Below, piece after piece: positions 6,890 through 9,896 of a stretch of DNA of 9,896 nt (its first letter is position 1; the number at the start of each line of letters is the position of its first letter). Under the pieces are notes generated by a model. The model worked only from the letters and a program-made list of their open reading frames with translations, had not been told where the DNA came from and did no database searches. Source of the stretch: a bacterium UBA3756 (GTDB lineage: Bacteria; Bacteroidota; Bacteroidia; Bacteroidales; Bacteroidaceae); the NCBI GenBank assembly GCA_002371695.1, contig DFGG01000103.1, forward strand, positions 1-9,896. Direction: 5' to 3'. A program made the translations under genes and the position numbers.

Positions 6890-7021
6890 ACTTTACCCGG
6901 AGCAAAGTGGGACTTTACTCCGTCCAAAGTTCTACTTTCCTACCGAGAAACTCCCACTTTCCTGCCGAGAAACTCCCGCTTTCCTACCGAGAAACTCCCA
7001 CTTTTCTTTCGAAATGTGAAC
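6890..7021. repeat. 22-bp tandem array, five full units and a degenerate sixth
   Basis: Units start at 6890, 6912, 6934, 6956 and 6978, each exactly 22 bp, with a weak sixth at 7000. Each has the form ACTTT, 9 variable bases, AAAGT or AAACT, 3 bases. The first two units have perfect inverted ends (ACTTT...AAAGT); the last three share ACTTTCCTACCGAGAAACTC with one or two changes. Because 22 is not a multiple of three, the short open frames across it on both strands cycle through frames and are not credible genes. Confidence 0.85.
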
Positions 7022-7155
7022 AATGAGTGTATGTTTTGTGTATATAAAGTGTACATTTAGTGTATATAAACTGTTTGATAATATGCTGAATATTAGATTA
7101 TTAAGCATATTTGGTGTATAGGTGTATATGGATATATGGATATATAATGTGTAGC
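7022..7155. other. AT-rich spacer with TGTATA repeats
   Basis: No gene is seen. The stretch carries GTGTATATAA-type motifs, including TTAGTGTATA at 7057-7066 (the inverse of the left-hand cluster), and GGATATATGGATATATA near 7130. Confidence 0.5.
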
Positions 7156-7202
7156 ATAACACAGGGACGGTTCTTTTGAAAGTAGTCGCAGGGACAGATA
7201 TT
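7156..7202. repeat. Chimeric element: palindrome left arm joined to the GTAGTCGC repeat
   Basis: ATAACACAGGGACGG...TTTTG (7156-7178) is the left arm of the palindrome without its partner. It is followed directly by GTAGTCGCAGGGACAGATAT (7182-7201), the second family. Immediately after, TCTCTC...AGGCG and CGCCTGAGAGA (7205-7230) can pair with a small internal bulge. The right arm of the palindrome is absent. Confidence 0.75.
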
Positions 7203-7354
7203 GTCTCTCTTATAGGCGAGCGCCTGAGAGATTAATCAAATTATCGGAATGACCAAGAAAAAAGCCATTCTTTTTCGCCGTGTTGTGATTATTTAACTCT
7301 CTGCGTGGCGTGGGGATTACTCTCTGACGTTAGCGTTGGTTGAAATGAAAAACT
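7203..7354. other. Gene-free stretch downstream of the first GNAT gene
   Basis: No gene is seen. An AGGCGAGCGCCT hairpin core lies at about 7214-7225. A 15-codon frame from an ATG near 7248 has no support. No clear T-run terminator for the minus-strand GNAT gene is visible. Confidence 0.4.
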
Positions 7355-7921
7355 TTAGGACTGCTTTTCAACGGTTTCCAAAGCGTCCTTGAATGGTTTC
7401 AAGTCGAAATAGAGCAGACGGGTGTCATCGTTGATGTCCGTCTCTGTGAAGAATTTGAAGCCTCCCTTGTTCTCATAGAACGAGACGGCATCGGCGTAGG
7501 CATCTACGGTAAGGAAACGGCAACCAGAGCGGTTACCGAAAGCAAAAAGTACCTTGACATACTGCAGAATCTGTTCGCCTATGCCTTGGTGAGCATAGTT
7601 CTCGCTCACGGCGAGACGACCAATCTTGACGGCAGGATAATGATTGCGCTGCTTCACGTAGGGAATCTTCCTATTGATGCGGTTGCGCGTCTTCTTGTCG
7701 TCCTCCTCAAACTTGATGGTGTCGTTGAGCAGGGAAAAATAGGCCACGATGTCGCCGGTCTTGGGATTCTGCAAGAGATAAGTGACAGCCAGCAGCTGCT
7801 CCTGATAGTCCTTGGCCTCCTGCATGAGGAATTCGTTCAAGTCGCCGTCTTTGCTCTTGAACTCAGGGATGACTGTGGTCTTGGTCAGAATGCTCAGTGC
7901 CAAATCTTCGATGCGTATCAT
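7355..7921 (-). CDS. GNAT acetyltransferase, probable toxin of a type II toxin-antitoxin module
   Basis: The 188-aa protein has the GNAT fold. Motif A, with the acetyl-CoA pyrophosphate loop, is VKIGRLAVSENYAHQGIGEQ (98-117; HQGIGE fits Q/R-x-x-G-x-G/A), and motif B contains SFYENKGGF with Tyr149, the usual general-acid position. The N-terminal pattern, in which LNEFLMQEA is followed later by AYFSLLND, is shared with the TacT/AtaT-like toxins that acetylate aminoacyl-tRNA; that activity is inferred from the family and context. Its ATG overlaps the stop of the 52-aa upstream gene as TGATG, a tight coupling typical of TA pairs. A diverged paralogue is encoded at 8810-9322 with a similar partner. 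All visible motifs are intact. Confidence 0.85.
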   Translation of the reverse strand: MIRIEDLALSILTKTTVIPEFKSKDGDLNEFLMQEAKDYQEQLLAVTYLLQNPKTGDIVAYFSLLNDTIKFEEDDKKTRNRINRKIPYVKQRNHYPAVKIGRLAVSENYAHQGIGEQILQYVKVLFAFGNRSGCRFLTVDAYADAVSFYENKGGFKFFTETDINDDTRLLYFDLKPFKDALETVEKQS

Positions 7922-8079
7922 CAGAGGACGAAGGTGGTTATGCGCTTGAACTTCTCGTATGTTTCCCTTGCCTTGGTGACTTCTTCGGCTGACACTGGTG
8001 TAGGGTGCTCAAGGTTATACTTGAAGCGCTCCACGTCTTTCCCCTTCAATACGGGGGTCTCTTTGATTGGTCTTGCCAT
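7921..8079 (-). CDS. Small antitoxin partner of the first GNAT toxin
   Basis: This 52-aa protein begins MARPIKETPVLKGKDVERFK and ends KFKRITTFVL. The start MARPIKETPVLKG is shared exactly with the 56-aa protein at 9327-9497, and the same opening is common in small Bacteroidales proteins encoded before GNAT genes. It has no obvious helix-turn-helix; the basic N-terminus may contact DNA and the charged C-terminal helix the toxin (inference). The stop overlaps the toxin ATG as TGATG. A 16-bp palindrome ends 1 nt before the ATG and is a candidate operator, and there is no Shine-Dalgarno site. The identification as antitoxin rests on size, position and the twin module. Confidence 0.75.
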   Translation of the reverse strand: MARPIKETPVLKGKDVERFKYNLEHPTPVSAEEVTKARETYEKFKRITTFVL

Positions 8080-8080
8080 G

Positions 8081-8096
8081 ATAAATACGTATTTAT
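8081..8096. promoter_or_regulatory. 16-bp perfect palindrome, candidate operator of the first GNAT module
   Basis: ATAAATACGTATTTAT is fully self-complementary and ends one base before the antitoxin ATG, within the predicted leader. The same 16 bases recur at 9499-9514 in front of the second antitoxin. It could bind the antitoxin or the complex for autoregulation, or fold in the mRNA and cover the start codon. Confidence 0.65.
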
Positions 8097-8110
8097 GTGA
8101 AATTTCGCTG

Positions 8111-8118
8111 CAAAGATA
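8111..8118 (-). promoter_or_regulatory. -7 box of the first GNAT module
   Basis: TATCTTTG on the minus strand fits TAnnTTTG, 31 nt before the antitoxin ATG. Unlike the second module, no TTG is found 19-20 nt upstream (the corresponding position reads CTCG rather than CTTG), so this copy may be the weaker promoter. Confidence 0.6.
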
Positions 8119-8171
8119 CGAAAAGTTTGTGAATTACGAGCGGTTTGAGTATAAAAAAGTGACGAACGGCG

Positions 8172-8202
8172 GGCGAAAGTGCCTCGATTTATCATTTTCG
8201 CC
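8172..8202. repeat. Inverted repeat GGCGAAAGTG / CATTTTCGCC upstream of the first GNAT promoter
   Basis: Ten-base arms with one mismatch (G-T in RNA) flank an 11-nt loop. It is conserved at 9590-9620 with different loop bases, which suggests that the stem matters. It lies upstream of the promoter, so it could be a regulator site or a terminator for transcription arriving from the right. Confidence 0.55.
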
Positions 8203-8242
8203 AGGCTATAGAGAGCGAATTATGGTGGGTCAAGGGACTTGC

Positions 8243-8305
8243 ATAACACAGGGACGGTTCTTTTGTTAGCGTGTTCAGATAACAAAAGAACCGTCCCTGT
8301 GTTAT
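8243..8305. repeat. Intact REP/BIME-like palindrome, 26-bp perfect arms
   Basis: The arms 8243-8268 and 8280-8305 are perfectly complementary (ATAACACAGGGAC...TTTTGTTA), with the 11-nt loop GCGTGTTCAGA. The copy at 9661-9723 is identical; the copy at 8735 carries the loop in the opposite orientation. The right arm overlaps the end of the hsdR remnant and supplies its stop. No transposase of the REP-associated (RAYT, IS200-like Y1) type is present in the window. Confidence 0.92.
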
Positions 8306-8394
8306 TCGAGTATCTTGCTGCCCGGCACGATGCTCCAGCCAGCATCCCTCAACTTGGTGTCTATCTTGTTCAGTCGTGTCTGCGCTTCGTTCAT
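8302..8394 (-). pseudogene. hsdR: N-terminal remnant of a type I restriction endonuclease subunit (HsdR)
   Basis: Thirty codons read MNEAQTRLNKIDTKLRDAGW then SIVPGSKILE and stop. This matches the typical start of HsdR/DEAD-box restriction subunits (NEAQTR..ID..L..AGW.V..GS.I) as I know the family. Full proteins run to roughly 800-1,100 residues; here the frame ends in a TAA formed by the first bases of the palindrome at 8305-8243, and no further HsdR-like sequence appears to its left. The ATG is preceded by an AT-rich region shared with the divergent orphan antitoxin. No hsdM or hsdS is in the window. It is non-functional; the identification rests on a short stretch and is good but not certain. 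Confidence 0.72.
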
Positions 8395-8418
8395 ATATAT
8401 TGTTTTTTCAGTTTTTAT

Positions 8419-8449
8419 TTTGTAGTTTCAGAATTTATATCTATTTTTG
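8419..8449 (+). promoter_or_regulatory. Promoter of the orphan antitoxin
   Basis: TTTG (8419-8422), a 19-nt spacer and TATTTTTG (8442-8449) match the Bacteroidetes consensus. The ATG at 8475 follows 25 nt after the -7 box, with no Shine-Dalgarno site. Confidence 0.7.
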
Positions 8450-8474
8450 TAGGCAGAATAGCAAACATATCATT

Positions 8475-8738
8475 ATGAAAGCAATGACGTTATCGCCCTC
8501 TTCACCTGTCAGCGCGAAGTATTGGTCAGAGTTGAAAGACCTCAGCAACAGTGTGAAACTTGAACTCATCACGCTGTTAAGCAGTTCTGTTGCCAATTCC
8601 GTATCAGAGCCATCCAGCGAAAAGGGGTGGACAAAGAGTTTTGCCGGACGCTGGCAGGACGACAGAACTGCCGAGGAAATCATTGAAGACATACGTTCTT
8701 CAAGGAATGCTAACTTGAAAGAATTGGTATTACTATAA
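8475..8738 (+). CDS. Orphan antitoxin-like small protein
   Basis: The 87-aa protein (MKAMTLSPSSPVSAKYWSEL at the start) has a helical segment LKDLSNSVKLELITLLSSSV and a C-terminal block FAGRWQDDRTAEEIIEDIRS with SRNAN following. That block is typical of Bacteroidales antitoxins that precede PIN/VapC toxins, where the C-terminal part wraps the toxin. The upstream frame is open to 8376, but the ATG at 8475 fits the promoter and the family start. No toxin gene follows: the last codons CTA TAA run straight into the palindrome at 8735, whose own TAA is the stop. The protein's length is near normal, so mainly the toxin has been lost. It may still neutralise a toxin encoded elsewhere. The antitoxin call is by recognition of the pattern, not by search. 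Confidence 0.7.
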   Translation: MKAMTLSPSSPVSAKYWSELKDLSNSVKLELITLLSSSVANSVSEPSSEKGWTKSFAGRWQDDRTAEEIIEDIRSSRNANLKELVLL

Positions 8739-8798
8739 CACAGGGACGGTTCTTTTATTATCTGAACAACGCTAACAAAAGAACCGTCCCTGTGTTAT
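8735..8798. repeat. Near-perfect REP/BIME-like palindrome, loop in the opposite orientation
   Basis: The arms 8735-8760 and 8773-8798 match at 25 of 26 positions (TTTTATTA against TTTTGTTA). The loop TCTGAACAACGC is close to the reverse complement of the loop in the 8243 and 9661 copies, so the element is inserted the other way round. It separates the orphan antitoxin from the end of the second GNAT gene. A smaller inverted repeat GGATGT/ACATCC (8801-8822) adjoins it. Confidence 0.92.
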
Positions 8799-8809
8799 TA
8801 GGATGTGGA

Positions 8810-9322
8810 CTATTCAACATCCATCATATCGAAGAACATGAGGCGGGTATGTTCATCTTCTTCCTTTTTGGTCAGTTCTTGGAAACCGTTTTTGCGGTAG
8901 AACTCTATAGCTGAGAGATAGGCATCGACGGTGATGTAACGGAAAGCAGACTGATTCTTCCCTACATTCAGACGCTCCTTCAGTTTGTCCATCAGCCAGC
9001 TGCCAATGCTATGTCCGCGATAGTCAACAGAAACGGCAAAGCGTCCTACCTTGATACAAGGATAACTGCGGAATTGTTTGCTGACGGGGAACTTTGCCCT
9101 GATTCTCTTCCATCGGCTGCCAGTAATCTCACTGCGGCTGATGCGGTCGTTCAACAAGCAAAAATAAGCGGCAATACGCCCATTGTCTTCAAGGATGAAC
9201 GTATTGGCAATGCGAAGTTCCTGCGCGTGTTTTGCGTCATCGAGCAGGAATCGGTTGAGATCGTCATCGCCGCAGTCAAAGGCTGCGAGCGGATAATCAG
9301 GCGTGAGAGGAACGAGCTGCAT
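8810..9322 (-). CDS. Second GNAT acetyltransferase, probable toxin paralogue
   Basis: The 170-aa GNAT protein shares the layout of the gene at 7355-7921: an N-terminal DLNRFLLDDA, AYFCLLNDRIS, the core block CIKVGRFAVSVDYRGHSIGS (89-108), YITVDAY and the C-terminal EFYRKNGF with Tyr142 in the general-acid position. It is shorter at both ends, and its sequence has drifted far from the paralogue, so the two modules are not a recent duplication as a whole. The acetyl-CoA loop reads R102-G-H-S-I-G107, with Ser105 where a Gly is usual (AGC instead of GGC), which may weaken cofactor binding. The partner gene ends 4 nt before this ATG. The toxin role (tRNA acetylation in related families) is inferred. 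Confidence 0.83.
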   Translation of the reverse strand: MQLVPLTPDYPLAAFDCGDDDLNRFLLDDAKHAQELRIANTFILEDNGRIAAYFCLLNDRISRSEITGSRWKRIRAKFPVSKQFRSYPCIKVGRFAVSVDYRGHSIGSWLMDKLKERLNVGKNQSAFRYITVDAYLSAIEFYRKNGFQELTKKEEDEHTRLMFFDMMDVE

Positions 9323-9326
9323 ACTG

Positions 9327-9497
9327 TTACCAGCACCATTGAATATGTTTACTTGCCTCGGCTACACGTTCCTGGAACTTCCTGCGAGCCTCTGCACGCT
9401 CCTCGGGAGTCCTGTTCTCCACCTCCAGCCTTCGCATCTCGAAGTTGAAGGCGTCCTCGCCTTTCAGCACAGGGGTTTCTTTAATCGGTCTTGCCAT
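9327..9497 (-). CDS. Small antitoxin partner of the second GNAT toxin
   Basis: The 56-aa protein begins MARPIKETPVLKGEDAFNFE, and the rest is a charged helix (RTPEERAEARRKFQERVAEA) ending HIQWCW. The first 13 residues are identical to those of the antitoxin at 7921-8079; after that the two differ, as expected if the N-terminus is tied to a common operator and the C-terminus to a specific toxin (inference). The frame is open upstream to 9605, but that region is the conserved promoter and operator, and the ATG at 9497 matches the twin. The stop lies 4 nt before the toxin start. Confidence 0.78.
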   Translation of the reverse strand: MARPIKETPVLKGEDAFNFEMRRLEVENRTPEERAEARRKFQERVAEASKHIQWCW

Positions 9498-9498
9498 A

Positions 9499-9514
9499 AT
9501 AAATACGTATTTAT
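9499..9514. promoter_or_regulatory. 16-bp perfect palindrome, candidate operator of the second GNAT module
   Basis: It is identical to the palindrome at 8081-8096 and placed the same way, one base before the antitoxin ATG. A shared operator would allow one antitoxin to repress both modules. Confidence 0.65.
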
Positions 9515-9528
9515 GTGAAATTTCGCTG

Positions 9529-9558
9529 CAAAGATACGAAAAAGTTTGTAAACGACAA
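9529..9558 (-). promoter_or_regulatory. Promoter of the second GNAT module
   Basis: On the minus strand TTG (9558-9556), a 19-nt spacer and TATCTTTG (9536-9529) fit the consensus, and the leader holds the 16-bp palindrome. The TTG is missing in the first module's promoter. Confidence 0.65.
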
Positions 9559-9589
9559 GCGGTTTGAGTATAAAAAGTGACGAACGGCG

Positions 9590-9620
9590 GGCGAAAGTGC
9601 CTCATTTTGTCATTTTCGCC
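9590..9620. repeat. Inverted repeat GGCGAAAGTG / CATTTTCGCC upstream of the second GNAT promoter
   Basis: It has the same arms as at 8172-8202, with a changed loop sequence between them. The arms are conserved while the loop varies. Confidence 0.55.
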
Positions 9621-9660
9621 AGGCTATAGAGAGCGAATTATGGTGGGTCAAGGGACTTGC

Positions 9661-9723
9661 ATAACACAGGGACGGTTCTTTTGTTAGCGTGTTCAGATAA
9701 CAAAAGAACCGTCCCTGTGTTAT
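9661..9723. repeat. Intact REP/BIME-like palindrome, identical to the 8243 copy
   Basis: Perfect 26-bp arms (9661-9686, 9698-9723) flank the loop GCGTGTTCAGA. It is followed by a second small hairpin, GGATATCGCA, AAA, TGCGACATCC (9726-9748), with one mismatch. Confidence 0.92.
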
Positions 9724-9782
9724 TAGGATATCGCAAAATGCGACATCCAATTTCGCTAAGATGGGGCTAAGGATAAAACTTT

Positions 9783-9816
9783 ACCTCCCCACCTCCTCAC
9801 CTCCTCACCTCCTCAC
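9783..9816. repeat. 8-bp tandem repeat ACCTCCTC
   Basis: Four units start at 9783, 9791, 9799 and 9807 (the first reads ACCTCCCC), followed by a trailing AC. The rest of 9749-9896 shows no gene; it ends in an AT-rich run that may be the promoter region of a gene beyond the window. Confidence 0.8.
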
Positions 9817-9896
9817 AAAGAAAATCCAATTGATGCGCATCACCTGACAAGAGAAAAAGATGTTATTGTTAAATCTAAATTTATATTTATATATAT

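Larger units (their letters stand above)
8050..8305. repeat. Left copy of a ~255-bp duplicated region (antitoxin start, promoter, palindrome)
   Basis: It matches 9467-9723 at an offset of 1418-1419 bp. The half over the antitoxin start and promoter has scattered differences and one or two single-base indels. The last 113 bp (8193-8305) are identical to 9611-9723. The common block includes a GGCGAAAGTG/CATTTTCGCC inverted repeat (8172-8202), GGGTCAAGGGACTTGC and the long palindrome. Confidence 0.9.
9467..9723. repeat. Right copy of the ~255-bp duplicated region
   Basis: This is the counterpart of 8050-8305, containing the second antitoxin's start, operator, promoter, inverted repeat and palindrome. 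Its terminal 113 bp (9611-9723) are identical to 8193-8305, whereas the promoter-proximal part shows differences. Confidence 0.9.

Noticed and set aside
6890..7021. CRISPR array
   Set aside because: The units are contiguous 22-mers without spacers of typical length; the variable part is only 9 bp, and no cas gene is present.
6770..7060. Short open frames over the 22-bp array on both strands
   Set aside because: The 22-bp period rotates the frame, the product has no recognisable domain, and there is no promoter.
7248..7295. 15-codon frame starting MTKKKAILF
   Set aside because: It is too short, has no family resemblance, and no promoter was found.
8243..8305. Palindromes as ordinary rho-independent terminators
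   Set aside because: The stem is far longer than usual, no T-run follows, and identical copies lie upstream of promoters as well as at gene ends; termination may be a side effect.
9011..9448. 145-codon plus-strand frame opposite the second GNAT module
   Set aside because: It is antisense to a toxin and antitoxin that both show family motifs.

Overview
The window reads as a chromosomal segment of a gut- or rumen-type Bacteroidales bacterium, most likely Prevotellaceae. The evidence is a Porphyromonas-PtpA-like S9 peptidase, a THUMP methyltransferase with an Arg/Asn/Asp-rich tail, promoters of the Bacteroidetes type (TTTG, about 19-20 nt, TAnnTTTG), weak or absent Shine-Dalgarno sites in most genes, and small toxin-antitoxin families typical of the group. 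The genus is an inference.

Positions 1-5758 are ordinary, GC-rich, tightly packed genes. A divergent promoter region (3743-3878) drives two operons. Leftward runs a THUMP/RlmL-type 23S rRNA methyltransferase (2192-3742), whose last codons overlap the start of a secreted prolyl tripeptidyl peptidase-like S9 peptidase (22-2205). Rightward runs a single-TM PAS hybrid-less histidine kinase (3879-5117), followed after 5 nt by an exported M15 metallopeptidase (5123-5758).

Positions 5759-9896 are accessory, AT-richer and full of repeats. They hold an antitoxin with a PIN toxin broken by internal deletion and frameshift (5940-6434); about 0.9 kb without genes that carries chimeric hairpins, phased TATACACTAA motifs and a 22-bp tandem array; a GNAT toxin/52-aa antitoxin module (7355-8079, minus); a 30-codon remnant of a type I restriction HsdR gene (8302-8394, minus); an orphan antitoxin (8475-8738); and a second GNAT/56-aa antitoxin module (8810-9497, minus). 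The two GNAT modules have diverged proteins but nearly identical upstream regions, each with a 16-bp perfect palindrome directly in front of the antitoxin start and a long hairpin behind the promoter.

The unifying theme of the right half is a REP/BIME-like palindrome with arms beginning ATAACACAGGGAC. It occurs as three intact copies, one decayed copy and two half copies, and lies at or beside nearly every gene end or truncation point. Two truncated or orphaned genes end in a TAA supplied by the element itself. No REP-associated transposase (RAYT) lies in the window, so mobilisation would be in trans. The best candidates for something undescribed are this palindrome/toxin-antitoxin association, the twin GNAT operators, and the phased 22-bp array with its flanking TATACACTAA motifs.
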